From assembly GCA_027943245.1 (NCBI GenBank), contig JANDJZ010000621.1:1-19271 (forward strand): a stretch of 19,271 bases of DNA, read 5' to 3'. Below the pieces are notes generated by a model. The model saw nothing but the letters and a program-made list of their open reading frames with translations, was not told where the DNA came from and did not search any database. Of the stretch, positions 5,467 through 12,814 are shown piece after piece. Every line of letters starts with the position of its first letter. Within the stretch, counting starts at the first letter, position 1. The position numbers were made by a program, and so were the translations under genes. This DNA comes from Acanthamoeba sp. SK_2022b (lineage: Eukaryota > Discosea > Longamoebia > Acanthamoebidae).

Positions 5467-8400
5467 TCAGCGCAGGGACAGGACTGCGTTACCGCCGCTT
5501 TGCGCCAGGGTCTTGGTGGTGATGGCGACGACGTTCTTGTCGAAGTCAACCCATTCGACCTTCGTGACCTGGGTGGTGGCGAGGGGTGTCGACCCGGCCA
5601 CGTAGCGGCCAGCGATGCCCGCGTACTGGTCGATCTGCGCATACGACGCCGTGATCGACCGCAGCGACGCCTGATCCGCGTACAGCGCCTCAGCCGCCTG
5701 CCGGCCCGCATAGATCCCCATGCCAGCGATCTCAGCCATCACCTGCTGCGGAGCGCCCGCACGCGCCAGACGGGCAAGGGCGTCCGCATACCCGCGGACC
5801 GCCTTCACCTTGTCCTGCGCCGCGGCAGCCATCGACCGGCCATTGATCGGGTTCACCCAAGGGTTGTTCGAGTCGAACATCCCCGCGATCGTCCCGCCAC
5901 CAGCAGTCGACATCACCGAATCGAACACCGACTGACGCTCCTGCGCCGCAGACTCACGCGCCCGCTGCACAGCCTCAGCCCGCTCCTTCGACCGCTCCGC
6001 CGCAGCGTCCCGACGATTGATCCGGGCATTGATCGTCCCGGCCTTCGACCGGTTCAAACGGTTCGCGACCAGAGCCTCAGCCAGTTCACGACGCGCCGCC
6101 ACGAGCTCCTGCTGCGCGATACGACGATCCAGACCCCGCAACTTCTGCCGGCGCCCAGCCTTCGTCTTCTCCGTCTCCCGAAGATCCCTCTCCAGGTCCC
6201 GGATCTCACGCCGCTTCTGATTCAGCTCGAGGCCCGACATCCGCCGGTCCTCCCAGTACTCAAGGGACTTGCCCCGGTACGTCACGGCGCCACCGTCGCG
6301 GAACCGGGGGACAGGCTGACCGCCCGCCAACTGCTCCCGCATCCGATACACGGCCTCATGGCCGCCCATCCGACGCACATCCTGAGCCGTCAGCACATGC
6401 TCACCGTTCGACAGCAACGCCGGAATCGAATCCGACGTGCCCGTACCCGGACCACGAATCGCGCCACCCTGCGCACGCGGCACATTCCAGCCATTACCGC
6501 CACGCTTGGCGATCACGTCAATGCTGATGCTCCGCGGAATACCGCCCAGGACGCCGAGGATCTGACGGACCGCCGACGACGCCTGATCCTGCACAGACAC
6601 CGTCGACTCGGCTTCCTTGCGATCCACCTGGTTCAGCAGACGCAGAACCTTGCGGATGCCATCCGACGAGTAGTCCAGCGCCTGGAGGACCGCCGTCACC
6701 TCGGTGTCGGAGAGCTTCGCAGCCCGAGCCACCGACACCGCAGTCTGAATCGCGCCCTTCTCGCCACGCGTCTTGAACTGCGTAACCACATCAGCCGGGA
6801 TCTGATCCAGCTCGGCAGCCATGTCCGCGCCACCCGTGAACTGGCGGAACACCCGGTTAGCCCGCTCAATCCCAGCCCGCGAACCATCCACCAACTGGTC
6901 AAGCATCCGGGCACCCTCAGGCCCCATCTCACGGAACTTGTCGATCACACCCTCATCGACACCACGCCGCAGACCCCGAACCACGTTCTCGTTCCACCGG
7001 TCCAGCGCCGTCGCCGACTTCTCAAGATCCGCCAACCACTCACGCAGAGACGCCTTCGCAAGATCAACCTGACCCGCGAAGTTGTTACCGAAGCCCCACG
7101 CGGTATCCCGAAGCTGCTGCTTCCGATCCTCGACCGCCTGCAGCGCCTCAGCTGACTCCTGAGCCGCCGGCCCCAGATCCTCCAAGCCACCCTTCAACAG
7201 CTCCGCCGCGTCGGTGCCCTTGCCCATGCTCGAGCCAGCCTGGCCCACCACGGACGCCATCCCGGAGAACGCCTCGGTGAACTGCTCCGTGGACGCGCCG
7301 CCCTCGATCGCTGTCGTGTGCAGACGTTCGAACGCCTGCAGAGCGGCCTCTGGGTTGGTCTGGGACAGCTTGACGAGCGCGGAGTCCATCGCCTGGATCT
7401 GCTTGATCTGGGCGTAGGAATCGCCCCACTCCTTGCCCACCCAGGGCGCGAACTGGCGCAGCCGCGTCGGGCCCGAATCGTCAGCCAGCCGCTGGTACTT
7501 CGTCAGCGCTTCGCCAAGCGAGTCGAGGTCCATGTCGAACCGCTTGACCTCGCCACCGAAGTCCTTGCCGAACCGCTTGGTGAGGATGCTGTCGGCCTCA
7601 CCGGTCCTACCGAAACGCTCGAGGGCGCCGGTCATGTCCTTGACCTCGTCGGCGTCCAGTTTCGCCGTGGCCTCATAGGCGCCCTGCGCCGCGAGAGCGA
7701 CACCAGCGATGACCGTCGTGAGCATGCCCCACTTGCCGATCCCGCCCAGGATGGCTCCACCCTTGGTGCCCGACGTCTGGAGAGCCGTGAAGTTAGTGTG
7801 CAGGTCGCTGAGCGCGGTCGCCAGCTTCACGACACCTGCGACGGCCAGCAGCGAGATGCCACCGACCCCAGCAATAGCGGCCATGCCGCCCTTGACCGGG
7901 TCGGGGAGCGCGCCGAACGCGTTCGCCAGACCCGTGACGGCGTCGAGGACCGTCTGCACCGCAGGCAGTAGGGCAGTCCCGGCTTCGATCGCGTCATCCT
8001 TGATTGCGGCCCACGCCTGCTTCGCCTGCTGGGCCGTCGTCCCGTAGAACTTCGCGCTTTCTTCCATGAGAGCGGTGTTCTGCTCCCACGCATCCCGACC
8101 GGTCTGCAGCGAGTCGGACAGCAGATCGCCGGCGGACGCCATACCGATCAGCGCCTGCGAGACACGGACGTCAGAGAGGCCGATGTCCTTCAGAATCCCG
8201 TAGACGTTGCCACCCTCAGCCTGCACACGACCCAGCCCGTCGATGAACGTCTGGATCGCAGCCGTCGGCTCATCCTTGAACGCCTTCGCGAACTGCGCCG
8301 CCGACAAGCCCGCGGTCTCCGCGAACGCGTCAAGCTGCTTCCCACCGGTCTGGGTCGCCATCGCCATCCTGGAAATGACAGTCGACACGGCGGTACCGCC

Positions 8401-9081
8401 GGCCTCGACGTCAATGCCGAGCGACGCGACCGTGTTCGCGAACGCCAGGACGTCCGCCTCAGACATGCCGACCGTCTTCGCCGCACCAGAAATCCGCTGC
8501 GCCATCTGGATGATCTGCGCCTCAGTCGACGCACCATCGTTACCGAGCGCCACCAGCGTGGATGCCAGGTTGTCGATGTCACCACCGGCGGTCCCGAAGA
8601 TGTTCGCCATCTGCGCGATCGACGTCGCCGCCTCATCAGCAGTCAGGTTCGTCGACACGCCCAACGCGAGCATCGTGTCCGTGAACGAAACGATGTTCTC
8701 CGTCGCGACGCCGAGCTGGCCCGCGTTCTCGGCGACCTTCGCGACCTCGACCGCCGAGAAGCCGGTCTCCTTCGCCAGGCCCCGCAGCCCGTCTTCAATC
8801 GCCGCGAGCTGGGCCGGTGTCCCATCGACCGTCTTAAGGACGCCGGTCCACGCCTGCTCCCAGTCCATCGCGGACTTTACCGCGAACGCCGTTGCTGCCG
8901 TGACCGCGAGGCCGGCCTTGGCCGCCATCGAGCCAAGCGAGTTGAGCTCGGCTTCGTGCTTCTGGATGTAACCCGACGCCGACGTCGCGAACTCACGAGT
9001 CGACCGCTTCGCCGACTGAAGAGCCGCCGTGTAGCCCGTCACGTTCGCCGAAAGAGTGACTTTGATACTGCGATCAGCCAT
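5467..9081 (-). CDS. Phage tail tape measure protein (TP901 type)
   Basis: A 1204-aa protein. It serves as the ruler and scaffold around which a siphovirus tail tube assembles and is thought to leave the tail during DNA entry. Visible parts: N-terminal helical region; TP901-like core at about 60-390 with many alanine- and glycine-rich helices; two hydrophobic segments near 398-420 and 449-466; the motif GPGTGTSDSIPALLSNGE near 880, frequent in actinophage tape measures; and a basic coiled coil at about 950-1045. The start is MADRSIK (ATG 9081) behind AAGGAG; the frame is open 69 bases further, but that would cross a terminator-like hairpin. At roughly 1.5 angstrom per residue the tail would be about 180 nm. 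No tube, chaperone or baseplate gene flanks it, which is unusual. Confidence 0.92.
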   Translation of the reverse strand: MADRSIKVTLSANVTGYTAALQSAKRSTREFATSASGYIQKHEAELNSLGSMAAKAGLAVTAATAFAVKSAMDWEQAWTGVLKTVDGTPAQLAAIEDGLRGLAKETGFSAVEVAKVAENAGQLGVATENIVSFTDTMLALGVSTNLTADEAATSIAQMANIFGTAGGDIDNLASTLVALGNDGASTEAQIIQMAQRISGAAKTVGMSEADVLAFANTVASLGIDVEAGGTAVSTVISRMAMATQTGGKQLDAFAETAGLSAAQFAKAFKDEPTAAIQTFIDGLGRVQAEGGNVYGILKDIGLSDVRVSQALIGMASAGDLLSDSLQTGRDAWEQNTALMEESAKFYGTTAQQAKQAWAAIKDDAIEAGTALLPAVQTVLDAVTGLANAFGALPDPVKGGMAAIAGVGGISLLAVAGVVKLATALSDLHTNFTALQTSGTKGGAILGGIGKWGMLTTVIAGVALAAQGAYEATAKLDADEVKDMTGALERFGRTGEADSILTKRFGKDFGGEVKRFDMDLDSLGEALTKYQRLADDSGPTRLRQFAPWVGKEWGDSYAQIKQIQAMDSALVKLSQTNPEAALQAFERLHTTAIEGGASTEQFTEAFSGMASVVGQAGSSMGKGTDAAELLKGGLEDLGPAAQESAEALQAVEDRKQQLRDTAWGFGNNFAGQVDLAKASLREWLADLEKSATALDRWNENVVRGLRRGVDEGVIDKFREMGPEGARMLDQLVDGSRAGIERANRVFRQFTGGADMAAELDQIPADVVTQFKTRGEKGAIQTAVSVARAAKLSDTEVTAVLQALDYSSDGIRKVLRLLNQVDRKEAESTVSVQDQASSAVRQILGVLGGIPRSISIDVIAKRGGNGWNVPRAQGGAIRGPGTGTSDSIPALLSNGEHVLTAQDVRRMGGHEAVYRMREQLAGGQPVPRFRDGGAVTYRGKSLEYWEDRRMSGLELNQKRREIRDLERDLRETEKTKAGRRQKLRGLDRRIAQQELVAARRELAEALVANRLNRSKAGTINARINRRDAAAERSKERAEAVQRARESAAQERQSVFDSVMSTAGGGTIAGMFDSNNPWVNPINGRSMAAAAQDKVKAVRGYADALARLARAGAPQQVMAEIAGMGIYAGRQAAEALYADQASLRSITASYAQIDQYAGIAGRYVAGSTPLATTQVTKVEWVDFDKNVVAITTKTLAQSGGNAVLSLR

Positions 9082-9122
9082 CAGCCGATCTCCTTGTTCT
9101 TTTTTGGGATGAAGTTGTGAAG

Positions 9123-9159
9123 GCGCGAGGGGTGTGCGGAACTCGCACACCCCTCGCGC
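9123..9159 (-). terminator. Strong hairpin between the 83-aa gene and the tape measure gene
   Basis: A perfect 16-bp stem (9123-9138 with 9144-9159) has a 5-nt loop. In minus-strand transcription it lies after the 83-aa gene and 42 bases before the tape measure ATG. It is preceded by CAGCAAGACCCGC, a 13-mer also found before the next hairpin. It should separate the two transcripts unless it is bypassed. Confidence 0.7.
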
Positions 9160-9174
9160 GGGTCTTGCTGTGAA

Positions 9175-9426
9175 CTACTGGAGCTGCATCGTCAGGCGCA
9201 GAGACGCCCTAACAGCCTCCTCAGACGAATCAGTCGCCTTAGCCACCCAGCCGGCGAGGACGTACGCCAGGACAGCAACCTGACCCGTCACCTCACTCGG
9301 ATTCGCGGTCCTATTGATGTCGATCAACACGTCCTCGAAATAGCGCTCGCCCATCGCGACCGCCTCAAGCAGATCGTGAGCGAGACGACTCGCCTCCACG
9401 ACCTCCGGTAACACCTGGTCCTGCAT
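9175..9426 (-). CDS. Small helical hypothetical protein upstream of the tape measure gene
   Basis: An 83-aa, mostly helical, acidic protein (MQDQVLPEVVEASRLAHDLL at its start) that I do not recognise. The start is supported by TAGGAG seven bases before the ATG. It occupies the place where tail assembly chaperones usually stand, but shows no slippery site or overlapping longer frame, so I do not call it a chaperone. Hairpins lie on both sides (9123-9159 and 9448-9472), making it a one-gene unit. It could be a tail protein, a regulator or an accessory gene. Confidence 0.65.
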   Translation of the reverse strand: MQDQVLPEVVEASRLAHDLLEAVAMGERYFEDVLIDINRTANPSEVTGQVAVLAYVLAGWVAKATDSSEEAVRASLRLTMQLQ

Positions 9427-9447
9427 GTGGAACTCCTAGAACGACGA

Positions 9448-9472
9448 AGGGCCCCGGAAGAACCGGAGCCCT
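9448..9472 (-). terminator. Hairpin upstream of the 83-aa gene
   Basis: AGGGCCCCGG and CCGGAGCCCT form a 10-bp stem with one mismatch and an AAGAA loop. On the minus strand it ends a transcript coming from the right, yet no gene is seen ending there. CAGCAAGACCCGC (complement of 9475-9487) stands just before it, as before the hairpin at 9123. Confidence 0.55.
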
Positions 9473-9783
9473 GAGCGGGTCTTGCTGAAAGTGGGGAAAC
9501 CGTACAAACCAGAATCTGCCTCCCCGACGGGTGACGAGAGCGCCTCAAGTGGGGCCAGGGGGCAGGGGCACATGCCCCGATCCCTAAACCCGCGGATGAG
9601 GTCTCTCTGGTGCGCGACGGGTTCAAAGTTTTCCGGACCCGGAATGTTTGCGTTCGTCGCACATTTGAGACCGCTCACCACCGGTCGGCGTACGGGGTGG
9701 GGTTGGTGGTAGGGGGTGGGTGCCTGGTCCCGACTTTCTTGGAACTGCACCCAAGCCGTTCCGCGTGCCAGTACGGTGCGGCC
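9473..9783. other. Non-coding stretch, possible packaging (cos-like) region
   Basis: About 310 bases without a convincing gene on either strand. It contains a GC-rich palindromic patch (GGGGCACATGCCCC, 9566-9579), a more AT-rich patch (9625-9660) and a G-rich run on the + strand with repeated GGTGGG/GGGTGG-like units (9690-9722). Long one-sided G/C runs next to an HNH gene are seen around cos sites of many actinophages, but I cannot identify a cleavage site. It could equally be the scar of a deletion. A weak TACGGT (9772-9777) just before ATG 9784 may be the -10 of the next gene. Confidence 0.3.
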
Positions 9784-10197
9784 ATGTTGTTGGGTGGACA
9801 TGACGAACGTGAGTTCCCTTGGGCTGCGAGCATCGATGAAGGTCTCGGCCTGGCAGGAATGCACCTCGTGAAGGCGAACCGGCTGCGCGTTCGTGCTCGC
9901 GCGGCGCTCGTGGTGGCCATCGTGACGGCGTGCGTGGGCGGATGGGGCCTGGTTGAAGAGAGCAGCGCCGCTGGAGCCGTTGTGGGCCTCCTCTTCTTGG
10001 CTGCGGCGATCTACGGGTATCGGGCATTCGTCAATGGACGGGCTCACCGTGCGGAAGCTGCCCGCGTCAACGCTGAGGTGATGCGTCGGTATGCGTCGCC
10101 TGAGTTCCGGCGTGAAGCTGAGGAGCTCAACCGTCGCGGTCACGGATATGCCCTGCACTTGGCCAACACGCTCGGCAGTCAGCCTCGCCAGTTCTGA
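9784..10197 (+). CDS. Small membrane protein with two transmembrane helices
   Basis: A 137-aa protein. After about 40 polar residues it has two hydrophobic helices (LVVAIVTACVGGWGL and AVVGLLFLAAAIYGY, about residues 42-80) and then a charged cytoplasmic helical tail. The ATG at 9784 is chosen because upstream codons in the same frame look non-coding. There is no clear ribosome-binding site; a TACGGT -10 seven bases upstream suggests a leaderless message. It is the only + gene between minus-strand modules and ends 6 bases from the HNH gene end. Isolated, oppositely oriented membrane genes in prophages are often lysogenic cargo, for example superinfection exclusion. That role is inference. Confidence 0.65.
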   Translation: MLLGGHDEREFPWAASIDEGLGLAGMHLVKANRLRVRARAALVVAIVTACVGGWGLVEESSAAGAVVGLLFLAAAIYGYRAFVNGRAHRAEAARVNAEVMRRYASPEFRREAEELNRRGHGYALHLANTLGSQPRQF

Positions 10198-10203
10198 GTC
10201 CGT

Positions 10204-10524
10204 TCAGAGTCCCGTCTTGCGCCAGCCGTAGTTGCAGCGTCGGCACTGGGGCGTGATGACGTCGCTGGGTCCGTGGTGTCGGATCGCTTTGACGTGTCCT
10301 GCGGTCTTGGGGTTGTCGTTGGTGAATGGCCGTCCGCAGTTCGAGCAGTGGGTGGCGTTGACGTAGGCGGGCTGGCGCTTCGCTCGTTCGAAGGCTGCGT
10401 CGTATCCACGCTCGGTCTTGGTGCCACGCGCTCGGTCGTTGGCGCGTTCGTGCTCAGGGCAGCGGGTGCCCGACGTGAGAGTCGGGCACCCGCTGACTGC
10501 ACACACCTTGAGTGCTCGCTTCAC
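10204..10524 (-). CDS. HNH endonuclease
   Basis: A 106-aa protein. An N-terminal zinc-binding cluster (C8, C13, C22, H25) is followed by the HNH fold: CSNC (60-63), the histidine motif AGHVKAIRHHG with DVITPQC, and CRRCN, closing the second zinc site. Such small HNH nucleases are encoded beside terminase genes in HK97-like phages and stimulate terminase cutting at cos. Here no terminase is adjacent. The gene starts with GTG, overlapping the stop of the 52-aa gene in GTGA form, and is last in a long operon. It could assist packaging of the element by a helper's terminase, or be a homing-type remnant. Confidence 0.85.
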   Translation of the reverse strand: MKRALKVCAVSGCPTLTSGTRCPEHERANDRARGTKTERGYDAAFERAKRQPAYVNATHCSNCGRPFTNDNPKTAGHVKAIRHHGPSDVITPQCRRCNYGWRKTGL

Positions 10525-10679
10525 CCGTGGACCACGTTCATGTGCGGCCGATCCCGTAGCCAGGCGAGGGCGGGGGAGTCGGGCTCGAGTTGGGCTGTGC
10601 CTTCGAAGAATCGGACGGCGCAGCCTTGCACGGTGATGGTGGCGGTGAAGGGCTCCTCGGCCTGGACGGTGACGGTCAT
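10521..10679 (-). CDS. 52-aa hypothetical protein
   Basis: A short ORF whose ATG overlaps the stop of the preceding gene (ATGA, 10676-10679) and whose TGA overlaps the GTG of the HNH gene. Both overlaps argue strongly that it is translated. The first half alternates threonine, valine and isoleucine, giving a predicted beta-sheet, and the second half is acidic then polar. No known motif is seen. It may be a small structural or adapter protein. Confidence 0.65.
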   Translation of the reverse strand: MTVTVQAEEPFTATITVQGCAVRFFEGTAQLEPDSPALAWLRDRPHMNVVHG

Positions 10680-11290
10680 GCGGCACCGCTGCCGTCGAGG
10701 ATGTTGTCGACCTGGTCATCCATGAGGTGGCTGATCTCGCGGGGCTTCTGGGGCGGATCGAGAGGCGATCCGAAGAGGACGTCCTTGGCGTTGACGGTGT
10801 TCGCGGAGAGGTTGAGGTACTCCACCAGCTGGTTCTCCTTGCTGGTGTCTCCACCGGCGAACTGGTTGAGGACGTCGATCCAGCCGGGGTCGAGGGGGCT
10901 CTGCTTGGCGGCTGCCTTCTTCGCGATGGCGCGAGCGAGGATCTGGTCGCCACTGTCGAGCGCCATGCCCATGAGTTCTGATGCGTCCTCGGGGCTCTGT
11001 AGTGCGAGGACGCGTGTGGCGGCGTCGCGGTGGGTGAGCGTGTCGCTGGTGGTGAGCGTGGTCCCGGTGCCGAAGATGGCCCGCTCGAGTTCCTTGTGAC
11101 GCTTCGTCTTGTCCTGGTTGGCCTGGGCGGCGAGCTTGGCAATGTTGTCGCGGGTGTCGCGCCAGGCTCGGGCTGCTTCGAGCATGCGGCCCTTGTCGGT
11201 GAGGGTCTTCTTGGCGCGGATGCCTTCGATCTCGGATCGGAGGTGGGCCTGCAGTTCGCGGGCCTGGTCGGTGAGGTCGGTGTTGGTCAT
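10676..11290 (-). CDS. Helical phage-type protein, second of two paralogues
   Basis: A 204-aa soluble protein. The N-terminal half is a charged helix or coiled coil (about 1-75), ending in KELERAIFG. The rest is helical with ARAIAKKAA (about 128-136), then a conserved WIDVLNQFAGGD-type segment and EYLNLSAN. The preceding gene has the same order of motifs, so the two are tandem duplicates that have diverged. AGGAG stands seven bases before the ATG. Similar proteins occur near structural genes of actinobacterial phages, as far as I recall, but their role is not established. A virion-associated or scaffold-like role is a guess from position. Confidence 0.72.
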   Translation of the reverse strand: MTNTDLTDQARELQAHLRSEIEGIRAKKTLTDKGRMLEAARAWRDTRDNIAKLAAQANQDKTKRHKELERAIFGTGTTLTTSDTLTHRDAATRVLALQSPEDASELMGMALDSGDQILARAIAKKAAAKQSPLDPGWIDVLNQFAGGDTSKENQLVEYLNLSANTVNAKDVLFGSPLDPPQKPREISHLMDDQVDNILDGSGAA

Positions 11291-11311
11291 GTGTGTCTCC
11301 TGGGTTGTGGG

Positions 11312-11905
11312 TCAGTTGCTGGCGACGAAGTGCTCGACGTTGGGGACGTCGCTGAGCTCGGCCGGTTTGGGCGGGGCCATGAGGTTGAGGGCGCCGTCTT
11401 CGTGGAAGGCGCCGCTGGGGCCGTTGAGGTTGAGGTACTCGCGCATGTCGTTCTCGAGTGCGGGGTCGCCTTCGCCGTAGGCGTTGACGACGTTGGGCCA
11501 GCGGGGTCCGCGGCTTCGGGGCGGGATCTCGGCGGCCTTCTTGGCGATGGCGCGGACGAGGCTGGTGTCGCCGGCGTCCTTGGCTGCCTTGAGGAGTCGT
11601 GCGGCCTGGATGGGGTCGTCGATCTGCTCGGCTCGGAACATGGCGTCGCGGATGTTCGCGGTGTCGGCGGGCGTGGGGAACTGCGGGGGTCCGAAGAGCT
11701 TCTTCTCGAGGTCGGTCTTCCGCTGATCCTTGTTGCCGCGGACAGATCCCTTCAGTCGGTCGATCTCCTTGGTGTGGCTGAGCCAGAGCTGGGCGATGCG
11801 CCGCTTCTTCCCGTCGGGGGAGTAGGTGTCGTTGCGGCGGATGTCGTCGAGCTCGCGGCTGAACTGCTTCTGGGCGTTCGCGGCGTCGGCGTAGTAGTCG
11901 GGCAT
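11312..11905 (-). CDS. Helical phage-type protein, first of two paralogues
   Basis: A 197-aa protein: N-terminal charged helix (about 8-70) ending in DLEKKLFG, a middle segment AARLLKAAKDAGDTSLVRAI followed by AKKAAEIPP, then WPNVVNAYGEGD and REYLNLNGP, and a proline-rich end (PPKPAELS). Each motif has a counterpart in the same order in the next gene: KKLFG/RAIFG, RAIAKKAA in both, EYLNLN/EYLNLS, and a PPKPAELS/PPQKPREIS ending. AAGGAG lies six bases before the ATG. It follows the tail-appendage-like gene after 28 bases. Function unknown; the duplication suggests subunits of one assembly or a dose effect. Confidence 0.72.
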   Translation of the reverse strand: MPDYYADAANAQKQFSRELDDIRRNDTYSPDGKKRRIAQLWLSHTKEIDRLKGSVRGNKDQRKTDLEKKLFGPPQFPTPADTANIRDAMFRAEQIDDPIQAARLLKAAKDAGDTSLVRAIAKKAAEIPPRSRGPRWPNVVNAYGEGDPALENDMREYLNLNGPSGAFHEDGALNLMAPPKPAELSDVPNVEHFVASN

Positions 11906-11933
11906 GGGTGCTCCTTCGGGGGTGTGGGTTGGG

Positions 11934-12362
11934 TTAGCCGAGCTCGTAGCGGATGAGGATGTCCGCGACGGTGCGGGTGGCGCCGGTTCGGTTGCTGACT
12001 GTGATGTGGCCGGCGGTGTTCGCGAGCGCGAACGCGTTGGGGAGGCCGTTGAGCAGGGCGATCCCGGCCCGGTACGAGCCGGACGGGCGGTGGATGCTCT
12101 GGATGGCTGAGGCGATCGAGACGTTCGTCGCGGTGGCATCGGGGAACGAGCCGGTGATGCTGCTGCCGTGGATCTCGACGTCCCGGTTGCCGAGGACCCT
12201 GTATCGGAGGCTTCCGGTGAAGCCGGACGCGAGAGCGAGGTTGATCCACCCGGTGTCGGCGATCTTCGGGTCGATCGCTTCGGCGAGGGCCTGGAAGTCG
12301 GCGGGTGCGTTAGCCGTGGCGTTCATGCTGGGGTAGGGGAGACCGCTGGCGGTGGTGGGCAT
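11934..12362 (-). CDS. Tail-appendage-like protein (short minor tail or receptor-binding type)
   Basis: A 142-aa protein. Its opening, TTASGLPYPSMNATANAPAD, followed by FQALAEAID, is the stereotyped start of many actinophage minor tail and fibre proteins, in which it probably attaches the protein to the tail tip. The rest is beta-rich and ends in RYELG, a small C-terminal domain too short for an enzyme. AAGGAG is six bases before the ATG. It is not next to the tape measure gene but in the replication operon, downstream of a WhiB-like gene, which is an odd location. A receptor-binding role is inference from the N-terminus. Confidence 0.65.
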   Translation of the reverse strand: MPTTASGLPYPSMNATANAPADFQALAEAIDPKIADTGWINLALASGFTGSLRYRVLGNRDVEIHGSSITGSFPDATATNVSIASAIQSIHRPSGSYRAGIALLNGLPNAFALANTAGHITVSNRTGATRTVADILIRYELG

Positions 12363-12377
12363 GTGTGCTCCTTGGGG

Positions 12378-12527
12378 TTAGGCCGCGTGTGCGGCGTCGT
12401 ACTGGGTGCGATTGCGCGTGATGTGGGTGCGGCCGTGTTGGTCGACGACGAGCACGGGGATCCCGCGTCGGAAGGCGACGTCGGGTCCGGGGTCTGGTGC
12501 GTGTTCGGGGATGGTGTGGCTGGTCAT
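12378..12527 (-). CDS. 49-aa hypothetical protein
   Basis: A short ORF whose ATG overlaps the stop of the WhiB-like gene in ATGA form (12524-12527) and which ends 15 bases before the next start. The sequence has a proline-rich N-terminus and one predicted strand pair (GIPVLVVDQHGRTHIT). No motif allows a functional call. It is supported by the overlap and by its place in a closely packed operon. Confidence 0.6.
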   Translation of the reverse strand: MTSHTIPEHAPDPGPDVAFRRGIPVLVVDQHGRTHITRNRTQYDAAHAA

Positions 12528-12814
12528 GGGTTCTTCTTTCGTCGGGGGCGGTCCTGTTCGGTGAGGCCGGCGTAGGTGCCGGCCTCTTTAGGCCATGCGG
12601 TGATGTAGGCCAGGCACGCTTTGAAGGCGTCAGGCGGGCAGTCCAGGCACGCCGAGGCGGCCCGGGCTTGGGTGGCTGGATCGTCGGAGATCCAGTCGAG
12701 GGACCCAGCGCAGGGCGTAGGTCCGTCGCGGGCGGTGACGTCCTCGAGTTCGGCCAGGAGGTCTGCCCAGTCCCGGGCGCGTTCCTCGTCGCGCTTCGGC
12801 TTCCGAGGAGGCAT
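12524..12814 (-). CDS. WhiB-like transcription factor (atypical)
   Basis: A 96-aa protein with four cysteines in WhiB order: C35, C56, C59, C67. WhiB proteins bind a 4Fe-4S cluster through such cysteines and act with the main sigma factor. The usual spacing of the last pair is C-x5-C; here it is C-x7-C, and the GVWGG turn is replaced by GTYAG (79-83). The domain is recognisable but divergent. WhiB-like genes are common in actinophages; WhiB of mycobacteriophage TM4 causes superinfection exclusion. The ATG overlaps the helicase TGA by one base (TGATG). The start MPPRKP is chosen over upstream in-frame codons, which lie inside the helicase frame. Confidence 0.78.
   Translation of the reverse strand: MPPRKPKRDEERARDWADLLAELEDVTARDGPTPCAGSLDWISDDPATQARAASACLDCPPDAFKACLAYITAWPKEAGTYAGLTEQDRPRRKKNP

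Noticed and set aside
5500..7155. Long + strand open frame (551 codons) opposite the tape measure gene
   Set aside because: It is arginine-, leucine- and histidine-rich with no motif, and lies wholly antisense to a gene with clear family features. It is a by-product of high GC.
9082..9150. N-terminal extension of the tape measure frame
   Set aside because: It would begin inside a perfect 16-bp hairpin, whereas MADRSIK has AAGGAG upstream. A slippery-looking run of A bases near 9102-9110 was considered for frameshifting, but no upstream frame feeds it.
10204..11142. 312-aa frame reading through to the HNH gene
   Set aside because: Only its last 106 residues look like protein. The upstream part is a shadow of the 204-aa and 52-aa genes, and a GTGA overlap marks the real HNH start.
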